6,057 nt of DNA from Cyanobacteriota bacterium. GTDB lineage: Bacteria > Cyanobacteriota > Cyanobacteriia > SKYG9. Position 1 is the stretch's first letter; each line of letters opens with the position of its first letter. The notes below the pieces were generated by a model. The model made no database searches, had not been told where the DNA came from, and was given only the letters and a program-made list of their open reading frames with translations. Made by a program: the position numbers and the translations under genes. This document shows, piece by piece, positions 1 through 5,590 of the stretch. The DNA lies in the NCBI GenBank assembly GCA_025054735.1, contig JANWZG010000246.1, positions 1 through 6,057 of the forward strand. The letters are read 5' to 3'.

Positions 1-1281
1 GTCCTGGTGATTTTTATGAATGCTGGTTTCGGCATGTTGGAAACTGGCTTCTGCCGTCAAAAGAATGCGGTCAACATCTTGTCTAAGAACTTGATTGTGT
101 TTGCGCTGGCAACAATTTCATTCTGGGCAATTGGCTTTGGCATAATGTTTGGTGATGGTAATGCCTTTATGGGCACGACTGGTTTCTTCCTCGCTGGCCC
201 AGACAATAGCCCCGCAACTGGCGAAGACTACAAGGGTATTTTTGGCTCTTTGAATTGGACTGGCGTACCACTAGCAGCTAAGTTTCTCTTCCAGGTTGCT
301 TTTGCTGGCACGGCTGCTACGATCGTATCTGGCGCAGTGGCGGAGCGTATCAAGTTTATTGACTTTCTGATCTTTAGCCTGCTGTTGGTGGGTATTTCCT
401 ATCCTATTACCGGGCATTGGGTCTGGGGTGGCGGTTGGCTCTACAAGATAGGTTTTTGGGACTTTGCAGGTTCTACTGTTGTTCACGCAGTTGGCGGTTG
501 GGCAGCTCTAGTTGGTGCTGCGATTCTCGGCCCTCGTATTGGTAAGTACGTCAATGGTCAGCCCCAAGCTATCCCTGGTCACAACCTAAGCATTGCTACG
601 CTAGGCTGTTTGATTCTATGGATTGGCTGGTTTGGTTTCAACCCTGGCTCGACTATGGGGGTTGGTGACGGCAGCGCGATTGCTCACATTGCCTTGACTA
701 CGAACTTGGCAGCCGCTGCGGGCGGCATTGCTGCAACTATCACCGCTTGGATGGTTTTCGGTAAGCCTGACTTATCTATGATTATCAACGGTATCCTGGC
801 TGGTCTGGTTGCGGTTACGGCAGGTTGTGCCTTTTATGGCAATTGGCCTGCCGTCATTGTTGGTGCGATTGGTGGTATCATCGTTGTCTTCTCGGTGATT
901 TTCTTTGACAAGATTGGCATTGATGACCCAGTTGGTGCTATCTCTGTTCACTTAGTGAATGGTGCCTGGGGTACCTTGGCTGTTGGTATTTTTGGCCAAG
1001 GGCTAAATGCCGGCCCTAAAGGTTTGATTGCTGGCAACCCTGGTCAAATTGTTACGCAGTTAATAGGTATCTTGTCAGTGGGTGGTCTCACTGTGTTGTT
1101 AAGCTTTATCTTCTGGTATGTTCTGAAGGCGATTTTCGGGATGCGAGTTACTCGTGAAGAAGAACTGGAAGGCTTGGATATAGGCGAGCACGGTATGCAA
1201 GCTTACAGTGGCTTCTTGAAAGAGCCTGAACCATCTACTGGCAGCATCCCTGAAGGTGAAAGCGTTGTTAGCCCTGGTTAA
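1..1281 (+). CDS. amt: Ammonium transporter, Amt1-type (5' end missing)
   Basis: Membrane channel of the Amt/MEP/Rh family that takes up ammonium across the cytoplasmic membrane. The reading frame is open from base 1, and GTC-CTG-GTG ahead of the first possible start (GTG at 7) still reads as TM1 (VLVIFMNAGFGMLETGFCRQKN). The gene therefore begins outside the window and probably lacks its N-terminus and part of the first helix. Counting from the codon at 7, family landmarks can be placed by comparison with E. coli AmtB: gate phenylalanines F95 and F99 (AmtB F103, F107), W140 in VWGGG (W148), D152 in WDFAG (D160), the pore histidines H160 and H315 (H168, H318), and F211 and S215 in GFNPGS (F215, S219). 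All key residues are present, so the protein should be functional. The C-terminal tail (GMRVTREEELEGLDIGEHG) is the conserved cytoplasmic region contacted by PII proteins in this family. A terminator follows 83 bases after the stop. Regulation cannot be judged because the promoter is outside. Confidence 0.96.
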   Translation, partial: VLVIFMNAGFGMLETGFCRQKNAVNILSKNLIVFALATISFWAIGFGIMFGDGNAFMGTTGFFLAGPDNSPATGEDYKGIFGSLNWTGVPLAAKFLFQVAFAGTAATIVSGAVAERIKFIDFLIFSLLLVGISYPITGHWVWGGGWLYKIGFWDFAGSTVVHAVGGWAALVGAAILGPRIGKYVNGQPQAIPGHNLSIATLGCLILWIGWFGFNPGSTMGVGDGSAIAHIALTTNLAAAAGGIAATITAWMVFGKPDLSMIINGILAGLVAVTAGCAFYGNWPAVIVGAIGGIIVVFSVIFFDKIGIDDPVGAISVHLVNGAWGTLAVGIFGQGLNAGPKGLIAGNPGQIVTQLIGILSVGGLTVLLSFIFWYVLKAIFGMRVTREEELEGLDIGEHGMQAYSGFLKEPEPSTGSIPEGESVVSPG

Positions 1282-1364
1282 GAGAATAACTAGCAAGTGT
1301 CTGCTGATTGATTGCAGATATGGCATCTAAAATTTGATAGATTTCCTCTGTGGTTGAATGGTGC

Positions 1365-1401
1365 GGGAGATGTTCGTCAAGACATCTCCCATTTTGTTTT
1401 T
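1365..1401 (+). terminator. Intrinsic terminator of the ammonium transporter gene
   Basis: A perfect 9-bp inverted repeat (GGGAGATGT at 1365-1373, ACATCTCCC at 1382-1390) with an 8-nt loop is followed directly by the T-rich run ATTTTGTTTTT. It lies 83 bases after the amt stop codon on the same strand and has the normal form of a rho-independent terminator. Confidence 0.85.
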
Positions 1402-1520
1402 CAATGTTTTTGAATCTGTTTTTCGCCTCCCGCTACCAGAGCTAAGGAGACACCGCGCTCATGTTATCCCTACAACAGCTATATGTGTCTTAGGATATAT
1501 CTGAGACTACAAGAGTTTAC

Positions 1521-2351
1521 CTACTTCAGCGTGTTTGGATCAATACCTAGCTCCTGTAACTTGGCTGCTAAAATATCAGCCCGCTGACGCTCTTGCTCGG
1601 CCCGCTGACGCTCTTGCTCAGCCCGCTGACGCTCTTGCTCGGCCCGCTGACGTTCTTGCTCGGCCCGCTGACGCTCTTGCTCGGCCCGCTGACGCTCTTG
1701 CTCAGCCTGCTCAGCACTCCATAGAAGCAGGTTACCATGGACATCCCACCAGCGCAGCCAAGTCATAGTTTGCCCTAGGTGTTCTCCTCGCCAAGTTCCT
1801 AGAAACAAATTTAATTCTGGGATCCAGAAATGTCCACTTGCGTTACTGGTTTGAGACTGGTAACGACCATCGTGGAAACGTCGCAATTCCAGCCGTTCTT
1901 CATAGGGATCAAACGTGACGTAGTTAGGAACTTGCAGGATCTGCTCATAGAAGTAAAGTTTGCCGTAGGGAGGAGTTGATCGCATGGACAGTTCCCCATT
2001 GTCTTCATCAGACAAAAACTCCATGACCACAGCTACAGGATCTCCTTGAAGATAGGGAGTATAGCTGCGACGGATAGTGCCAGGTGCCACAGGCTGCACA
2101 TGGGGGACATATAGCCAGTCTGGCGCTTTGACCACTATTTTTTTATTTACAGTAGCTACTAACCCAAAGTTAGCGGCAATCAACATATCTGGCTGAATTA
2201 GGCCATTGGCCCCTAGAGCATCGGTCAAAGCCGCTGCTAAGGATGGTTGTTGAAGATTTTCCACGGGGTCATCGGGTAAGACGTAATCAGCAGGCAAAGC
2301 CTCCCACGTGACGATCGGCGTAGTTTGTACAGGGTTAACGTGAAGCACCAT
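1521..2351 (-). CDS. Uma2-family (DUF820) nuclease-like protein with heptad-repeat C-terminal helix
   Basis: The N-terminal two thirds (about residues 15-205) resemble the Uma2 family, a PD-(D/E)XK-fold group that is greatly expanded in cyanobacteria and whose cellular role is largely unknown. Visible landmarks are APDW with D78, followed 33 residues later by E111 in the strand VVMEFLS, then K131 and the segment YEQILQVPNYVTFDP, which matches the family pattern K..Y...gvpeYwivDp. D78 and E111 are the likely metal ligands by family analogy. Residues 216-257 are six consecutive copies of AEQERQR, then ADILAAKLQELGIDPNTL, an ending typical of cyanobacterial members. There is no signal peptide or membrane segment, so a cytoplasmic location is expected. 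The ATG at 2351 has AAGGA at 2361-2365 with a 9-nt spacer, supporting this start. It is divergent from the ROK kinase gene. Nuclease activity and any link to the neighbours are unproven. Confidence 0.85.
   Translation of the reverse strand: MVLHVNPVQTTPIVTWEALPADYVLPDDPVENLQQPSLAAALTDALGANGLIQPDMLIAANFGLVATVNKKIVVKAPDWLYVPHVQPVAPGTIRRSYTPYLQGDPVAVVMEFLSDEDNGELSMRSTPPYGKLYFYEQILQVPNYVTFDPYEERLELRRFHDGRYQSQTSNASGHFWIPELNLFLGTWRGEHLGQTMTWLRWWDVHGNLLLWSAEQAEQERQRAEQERQRAEQERQRAEQERQRAEQERQRAEQERQRADILAAKLQELGIDPNTLK
1579..1704 (-). repeat. Six 21-bp tandem repeats encoding AEQERQR heptads
   Basis: Six full 21-bp units occupy 1579-1599, 1600-1620, 1621-1641, 1642-1662, 1663-1683 and 1684-1704; a partial seventh (AEQ) follows to about 1713. 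On the plus strand the unit begins GCCCGCTGACGCTCTTGCTC. The only differences between units are one C-to-T at 1653 in the fourth unit and the last base (G or A; A in units 2 and 6). All are synonymous on the coding strand. The repeat lies inside the 3' end of the Uma2-family gene. Confidence 0.97.
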
Positions 2352-2360
2352 CGGGTAAAA

Positions 2361-2365
2361 TCCTT
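2361..2365 (-). promoter_or_regulatory. Ribosome binding site of the Uma2-family gene
   Basis: AAGGA on the minus strand, with 9 nt between it and the ATG at 2351. It supports that ATG as the real start. Confidence 0.6.
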
Positions 2366-2411
2366 AACTAACGTGATGGGTACAGAGGTCTGACTGCTAG
2401 CATGGTTCTAG

Positions 2412-2417
2412 ATTATA
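2412..2417 (-). promoter_or_regulatory. Probable -10 box of the Uma2-family gene
   Basis: Read on the minus strand this is an exact TATAAT, placing a start site near 2405, about 55 bases before the ATG at 2351. A convincing -35 hexamer is not seen 16-18 bases further upstream, so the assignment rests on the -10 match and its position in the divergent spacer. Confidence 0.4.
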
Positions 2418-2501
2418 GACAAAAACTAAAGGTTATCGCAGCAAGCAATAACAAAGCAGAACTGCTGCTGGTGACTAGCGCTAACTGGATAGTGTTCTAG
2501 T

Positions 2502-2505
2502 GAGG
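2502..2505 (+). promoter_or_regulatory. Shine-Dalgarno core that favours GTG at 2511 for the ROK kinase
   Basis: GAGG is the only good Shine-Dalgarno sequence here. Its spacing is 2 nt to GTG 2508 and 5 nt to GTG 2511, so the second start is favoured although both are in frame. Confidence 0.45.
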
Positions 2506-2507
2506 TA

Positions 2508-3410
2508 GTGGTGGATCAAGTTATTGGTGTTGATTTAGGGGGGTCTGCAATTAAACTGGGACGCTTTGATCGAGATGGCAACTGTCTCCAGGCATTAACA
2601 GTAGCAACTCCCCAGCCAGCAACGCCTGATGCTGTGTTGACAGCAATGGTGACAGCGATCGCACAGGTGGATCCTTACCAAAACGGGAAAGCGATCGGTG
2701 TCGGGATGCCTGGCCCTGTTGATGCTACAGGACGTGTCTCTCTGGTTGCTATTAACCTGAGTAATTGGCAAATGGTGCCCATGGCTGATTGGCTGGAAGC
2801 AGCGGTAGGTAGACCCGTAACCTTAGCTAATGATGCTAACTGTGCGGGCTTGGGTGAAACTTGGCTAGGTGCAGGTCGGCGGTTTCAGAATCTCATCCTG
2901 CTCACTCTAGGAACTGGTGTTGGTGGTGCGGTGATTTTAGATGGTCAGTTGTTTGTGGGCAGTCGGGGAGTAGGAGCCGAGCTGGGCTTGATTACGCTCA
3001 ATCCTGATGGGCCTGCTTGTAACAGCGGCAATAGAGGTTCCCTAGAGCAGTATGTCTCCGCTCAGGCTATTCGTCGGCGTACTGGGCTGGAACCACGAGA
3101 ACTAGATGCTCGATCGCGGGCAGGAGACCCTAGTGCGCTACAGTTTTGGCAGGCTTATGGGCGGGACTTGGGTGCCGGGCTGGCTAGTTTAATCTACATA
3201 TTCGACCCAGAAGCAGTTGTGTTGGGGGGTGGCATCAGTGCCAGCGCAGAGTTTTTTTTACCCACTGTACAGGCTGAAGTTCATCAACGAGTGTTTCACA
3301 GCGCTCAATCTGGCTTACAAATCTTAATCGCAGAATTAGGGAACCAAGCTGGCATTGTAGGAGCAGCTAAGCTAGCGTGGCAACTTGTTGATAAATCAAT
3401 CTCCAGCTAA
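2508..3410 (+). CDS. ROK-family sugar kinase (probable glucokinase), zinc motif degenerate
   Basis: A cytoplasmic ROK-family protein that probably phosphorylates glucose or a related sugar with ATP. Its 300 residues match the family's usual length. Residues 8-16 (VDLGGSAIK) form the N-terminal phosphate-binding loop; ANDANCAGLGE at 107-117 carries the expected catalytic base D109; LGTGVGGAVILDG at 134-146 is the second nucleotide-binding loop; VLGGGIS near 238-244 is the C-terminal adenosine region. The ROK signature G-H-x(n)-C-x-C-G-x-x-G-C-x-E is changed: L161 replaces the histidine, C171 remains, S173 and S178 replace the other cysteines, and E180 is kept, so the usual structural zinc site is probably absent. 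Two GTG codons (2508, 2511) can start the protein; GAGG at 2502-2505 leaves 2 nt to the first but 5 nt to the second, so 2511 is the better start and the protein would be 299 residues. Substrate preference cannot be settled here. No terminator is evident downstream. Confidence 0.88.
   Translation: MVDQVIGVDLGGSAIKLGRFDRDGNCLQALTVATPQPATPDAVLTAMVTAIAQVDPYQNGKAIGVGMPGPVDATGRVSLVAINLSNWQMVPMADWLEAAVGRPVTLANDANCAGLGETWLGAGRRFQNLILLTLGTGVGGAVILDGQLFVGSRGVGAELGLITLNPDGPACNSGNRGSLEQYVSAQAIRRRTGLEPRELDARSRAGDPSALQFWQAYGRDLGAGLASLIYIFDPEAVVLGGGISASAEFFLPTVQAEVHQRVFHSAQSGLQILIAELGNQAGIVGAAKLAWQLVDKSISS
2655..2662. repeat. HIP1 palindrome GCGATCGC
   Basis: An exact copy of the highly iterated palindrome HIP1, which is over-represented in many cyanobacterial genomes. 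It lies inside the ROK kinase gene and supports a cyanobacterial origin. Confidence 0.85.
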
Positions 3411-3452
3411 TATCCATGCGCCTACCAATCACCATACACCACAGAAATTGCC

Positions 3453-3470
3453 CTAGCACTTCTAGCACTT
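3453..3470 (+). repeat. Tandem 9-bp duplication (CTAGCACTT twice)
   Basis: Two exact adjacent copies of CTAGCACTT (3453-3461 and 3462-3470) lie in the 151-base spacer between the ROK kinase and the universal stress gene. No function is evident; it may be a small slippage duplication. Confidence 0.7.
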
Positions 3471-3495
3471 AGAGTTACGGTCTGCAACGACTACT

Positions 3496-3523
3496 CTGAC
3501 TTAACTTAAGCAACAGCCATAAT
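3496..3523 (+). promoter_or_regulatory. Possible sigma-70-type promoter of the universal stress gene
   Basis: CTGACT (3496-3501) and CATAAT (3518-3523) are separated by 16 bp and match the TTGACA/TATAAT consensus at 4 and 5 of 6 positions. A start near 3530 would give a leader of about 30 bases before the ATG at 3562. The call rests on sequence match alone. Confidence 0.4.
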
Positions 3524-3561
3524 TGAGATAGAAGAGCTTTCAGATACATAAGGTTGCTGTT

Positions 3562-4086
3562 ATGTTCACAAAGATTCTAGTTGCAACAGATAGCTCTCCC
3601 ATGGCTGAGCAAGTTTTTGATCGAGCACTTTTTTTAGCAAAAGCTGCCCAAGCCGACATGAAGCTTTTGCATGTTTTGTCCGCAGAAGAAAATGAAAGCC
3701 CTAACTTGCCTCAGTATGTAGGATTAGACTACTACTTCACCATGACAGAAGCATCGTGGCGTGATTATCGAGAGCAGTGGGATGCCTTCAAGGAAGAGCG
3801 ACTACAGTGGCTACATACTCATGCAGAGACAGCTAGAGCATCTGGTTTGTCCGTTGAAGTGGAGCAGATCTGCGGTAATCCAGGACGGGTTATTTGTCAG
3901 GTTGCTAGAACTTGGGGAGCTGACTTAATCGTAATGGGGCGGCGGGGACGATCAGGCCTAAGTGAACTACTACTGGGTAGCGTTAGTAACTACGTTCTGC
4001 ATCATGCCCCCTGTTCAGTGATTGCACTTCAAGCATTAACGTCTTCATCGCGTCCAGCTCACTCTATCGATGCAGTTGCATCCTAG
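3562..4086 (+). CDS. Universal stress protein (UspA family), single domain
   Basis: A cytoplasmic Usp-fold protein of 174 residues. Single-domain family members are usually about 140-160 residues; the extra length here is an insert around residues 42-80 (between the second strand and its following helix) and a Ser-rich tail after residue 158. The N-terminus KILVATDSS carries the conserved D10, and GRRGRSGLSELLLGS at 126-140 fits the ATP-binding pattern G-x2-G-x9-G-(S/T), followed by SNYVLHHAPCSVIAL, the usual last strand. It is therefore likely an ATP-binding member, which in the family generally dimerises and aids stress survival; the particular stress is unknown. The ATG at 3562 is preceded by TAAGG (about 3549-3553) with an 8-nt spacer. 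It has its own possible promoter and is probably monocistronic. The frame stays open for another 49 codons past the TAG at 4084-4086, up to the TGA at 4234-4236. Confidence 0.93.
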   Translation: MFTKILVATDSSPMAEQVFDRALFLAKAAQADMKLLHVLSAEENESPNLPQYVGLDYYFTMTEASWRDYREQWDAFKEERLQWLHTHAETARASGLSVEVEQICGNPGRVICQVARTWGADLIVMGRRGRSGLSELLLGSVSNYVLHHAPCSVIALQALTSSSRPAHSIDAVAS

Positions 4087-4125
4087 CCAATCATTAACAT
4101 TAAACAAGCCTCTGTTTGGCATGGT

Positions 4126-4168
4126 TTGCCACTATCTTGCATGACTCACTTGCGTCACTTAGTGGCAA
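4126..4168. repeat. 9-bp inverted repeat with 25-nt spacer
   Basis: TTGCCACTA (4126-4134) pairs perfectly with TAGTGGCAA (4160-4168). Inside it, TGAC (4142-4145) and GTCA (4154-4157) can add a short inner stem. It lies 40 bases after the universal stress stop codon. With no T run after it, it may be an RNA 3'-end structure or have no role. Confidence 0.55.
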
Positions 4169-4332
4169 CTGGTACTAACAAAGCAGCCAAGACTCGCCTA
4201 AAGTTTCAGGAAACTATTCGTCGATGGCATCAATGATTTAACTCTCAGGATAAGGTTTTCAGATTTCTAAGCCTCAAATTAAGATATGTAATGTTTATCA
4301 GACTAAACCGAATAATGGGTCTCCGCCTCCCG

Positions 4333-4338
4333 TATGAT
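4333..4338 (+). promoter_or_regulatory. Possible -10 box of cpcG
   Basis: TATGAT matches TATAAT at 5 of 6 positions and lies 45 bases before the GTG start. No TTGACA-like -35 is seen about 17 bases upstream, so an activator or another sigma factor may be needed, or the true promoter may lie elsewhere in the spacer. Confidence 0.35.
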
Positions 4339-4339
4339 A

Positions 4340-4353
4340 ATGAGTACACTCAT
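4340..4353. repeat. Dyad ATGAGT-AC-ACTCAT upstream of cpcG
   Basis: A perfect 6-bp inverted repeat with a 2-bp centre, directly after the -10-like TATGAT and before the ribosome binding site. It is placed like an operator near the transcription start. The 2-nt centre is too small for a good RNA hairpin loop, so a DNA-binding site is the more natural reading if it has a role. Confidence 0.4.
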
Positions 4354-4363
4354 GAAGTTGTGT

Positions 4364-4372
4364 AAAAAGGGG
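4364..4372 (+). promoter_or_regulatory. Ribosome binding site of cpcG
   Basis: The purine run AAAAAGGGG lies 11 nt before GTG 4384. The spacing is rather long, but no other start codon is closer and the protein N-terminus (MAIPLLQYSPTT) matches CpcG proteins. Confidence 0.5.
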
Positions 4373-4383
4373 CTTTTATTAAC

Positions 4384-5139
4384 GTGGCTATTCCTCTCTT
4401 ACAATACTCTCCCACCACTAACAACCAGCGCGTAGCTAGTTTTGAAACTGTACCAGGCGACGAGCAGCCCAGGATTTTTACAACGGATAACCTGCTCTTC
4501 GGCTCTGACATGGATGCTTTAATCGAAGCAGCCTATCGTCAAATATTCTTCCATGCATTTGCTTGGGATCGAGAGATAGCTCTGGAATCTCAACTTCGCA
4601 ATGGACAGATTACTGTTCGTGGTTTTATCCGTGGATTGTTGCTATCTAAGACCTTTATTGATAGCTTCTACGACAAGAACAGTAACTATCGCTTTGTGGA
4701 GCACTGTGTTGAGAAGGTCTTAGGGCGGCGAGTATACAGTGAGCGCGAGAAAATTGCTTGGTCGGCTGTGGTTATGACCAAGGGTGTCAAGGGGTTTGTT
4801 GATGAGCTACTCAACAGCCAAGAGTACCTTGAGAACTTTGGCGAAAACATTGTCCCTTATCAGCGGCGGCGTATATTGCCAGGACGCAGTGAAGGTGAAC
4901 TGCCCTTCAACATCAAATCTCCTCGTTATGATGCTTACTACCGAGCTAAGCTAGGCTTCCCACAAGTGATCTGGCAGACAGTTGTTCGTAGCTACGTGCC
5001 TCAAGATCGGCAGCCCAAGGCAGGTAACCCAGCACTATTTCTAGACATGGCACGGAGCATTAATCCGCGCAGCAACCCACCCCAGCGTATTTCTGCGGTC
5101 AATATTGACATTGAGAAGACAGTGCCTTACCGCAGATAG
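4384..5139 (+). CDS. cpcG: Phycobilisome rod-core linker polypeptide CpcG (CpcG1-like)
   Basis: Linker protein that joins phycocyanin rods to the allophycocyanin core of the phycobilisome on the cytoplasmic face of thylakoids. The 251 residues are full length for CpcG. The phycobilisome linker domain covers about residues 30-160, with the family signatures LIEAAYRQIFFHAFAWDR (46-63), ESQLRNGQITVRGFIRGLL (68-86), NYRFVEHCVEKVLGR (101-115) and VPYQRRRILPGRSEGELPFN (157-176). The C-terminus (SAVNIDIEKTVPYRR) is polar with no membrane helix, which separates it from the CpcG2/CpcL form that attaches rods to the membrane. The start is GTG at 4384; the conserved MA-PLL-Y N-terminus supports it. The gene stands alone here rather than at the end of a cpcBACD operon, and it converges on psbJ with a shared hairpin between them. 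Confidence 0.97.
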   Translation: MAIPLLQYSPTTNNQRVASFETVPGDEQPRIFTTDNLLFGSDMDALIEAAYRQIFFHAFAWDREIALESQLRNGQITVRGFIRGLLLSKTFIDSFYDKNSNYRFVEHCVEKVLGRRVYSEREKIAWSAVVMTKGVKGFVDELLNSQEYLENFGENIVPYQRRRILPGRSEGELPFNIKSPRYDAYYRAKLGFPQVIWQTVVRSYVPQDRQPKAGNPALFLDMARSINPRSNPPQRISAVNIDIEKTVPYRR

Positions 5140-5174
5140 TTTACGTCTTACGCATAACACTAGACAGTTAATTA

Positions 5175-5210
5175 AAAAGAGCTTAAAGCACCTATGCCTT
5201 AAGCTCTTTT
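5175..5210. terminator. Bidirectional terminator between cpcG and psbEFLJ
   Basis: A perfect 12-bp stem pairs AAAAGAGCTTAA (5175-5186) with TTAAGCTCTTTT (5199-5210). After one A-C mismatch, an inner GCA/TGC stem (5188-5190 with 5195-5197) closes on the loop CCTA. The outer stem ends in A4 on the left and T4 on the right, with further T-rich sequence on each strand, so it can work in both directions. It lies 35 bases after the cpcG stop and 91 bases past the psbJ stop. Confidence 0.88.
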
Positions 5211-5301
5211 ATTCTTTATCGTGCAACTACCAGCCATGCACCTACGTCTGGATTTGATACATCTATAACCTGCCGATAACTTACCCGACAAACCCATCTG
5301 T

Positions 5302-5421
5302 CTAGTTAGATGAGCCAAGTCCAGCGTAAGCACCGTAGAAAAATAATCCAACAATCGCAAGCACACCTAAGCCAGCAACAACTGCAACAAGCCATAGGGG
5401 GATACGTCCAGGTTGAGACAC
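5302..5421 (-). CDS. psbJ: Photosystem II reaction center protein PsbJ
   Basis: A single-helix thylakoid membrane subunit of photosystem II that lies near cytochrome b559 and affects plastoquinone exchange and assembly. The 39 residues translate as MSQPGRIPLWLVAVVAGLGV then LAIVGLFFYGAYAGLGSSN, with the family hallmarks GRIPLW and FFYGAYAGLGSS and a membrane segment at about residues 11-31. The start is GTG at 5421; GAGAGG (5430-5435) is 8 nt upstream. Another in-frame GTG at 5430 overlaps that site and is rejected. It is the last gene of the psbE-F-L-J operon, separated from psbL by 40 bases, and runs into the shared terminator. Confidence 0.95.
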   Translation of the reverse strand: MSQPGRIPLWLVAVVAGLGVLAIVGLFFYGAYAGLGSSN

Positions 5422-5461
5422 AACAATCACCTCTCTGTACAAATAGATCAACTAAGACTAA

Positions 5462-5581
5462 CTAGTTAAAGAAATAGCTAGAGAATAAAATGCCGAGTAC
5501 AAACACCAACAACAAGCCTAAAAACAGTGATGTTCGGTTAAGCTCAACTGGTTGCTTATTGGGATTTGGAGTCCGTTCCAT
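5462..5581 (-). CDS. psbL: Photosystem II reaction center protein PsbL
   Basis: A single-helix subunit at the photosystem II monomer interface, needed for normal electron flow through QA and for dimer stability. The 39 residues begin MERTPNPNKQPVELNRTSL, and the membrane helix GLLLVFVLGILFSSYFFN ends the protein. NKQPVELNRTSLFLGLLL and the C-terminal SSYFFN are characteristic of the family. The ATG at 5581 follows GGAGG (5586-5590) by 4 nt; that site abuts the psbF stop codon, leaving only 9 bases between the genes and suggesting translational coupling. Confidence 0.97.
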   Translation of the reverse strand: MERTPNPNKQPVELNRTSLFLGLLLVFVLGILFSSYFFN

Positions 5582-5590
5582 AATGCCTCC

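Larger units (their letters stand above)
4087..4383 (+). other. Intergenic spacer between the universal stress gene and cpcG
   Basis: This stretch of 297 bases has no confident gene. It contains a 9-bp inverted repeat (TTGCCACTA at 4126-4134, TAGTGGCAA at 4160-4168) that lacks a T run and so is not a standard terminator. It also holds a 31-codon ORF (ATG at 4141 to TGA at 4236, MTHLRHLVATGTNKAAK then TRLKFQETIRRWHQ) with no Shine-Dalgarno sequence, a -10-like box at 4333-4338, a dyad at 4340-4353 and the cpcG ribosome binding site at 4364-4372. No NtcA site (GTA-N8-TAC) was found; the nearest has N10. Confidence 0.7.

Noticed and set aside
1099..1326. Minus-strand ORF of 75 codons over the end of the ammonium transporter gene
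   Set aside because: It is a shadow of a strongly conserved gene on the other strand, has no recognisable motif and no clear ribosome binding site.
1424..1432. CGCCTCCCG shared with 4324-4332 as a possible common regulatory element
   Set aside because: It is only nine bases, the flanking sequences differ, and the two sites have different positions relative to genes; chance is sufficient.
1487..1507. Imperfect hairpin near the end of the Uma2-family gene as its terminator
   Set aside because: The 8-bp stem needs two G-U pairs that become A-C mismatches on the minus strand, where the gene is transcribed, and no T run follows.
1579..1704. The 21-bp tandem repeats as a CRISPR array or origin iterons
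   Set aside because: There are no spacers between units, the units keep a reading frame with only synonymous changes, and they lie inside a coding gene.
1535..1768. Plus-strand ORF of 77 codons with Ala-Asp/Ala-Arg-Pro repeats
   Set aside because: It is the antisense reading of the 21-bp repeat in the Uma2-family gene; the repeat keeps the frame open by itself, and nothing in the peptide resembles a protein family.
4332..4347. NtcA-like site GTA...TAC upstream of cpcG
   Set aside because: The spacing is 10 bases, whereas the NtcA consensus requires 8.
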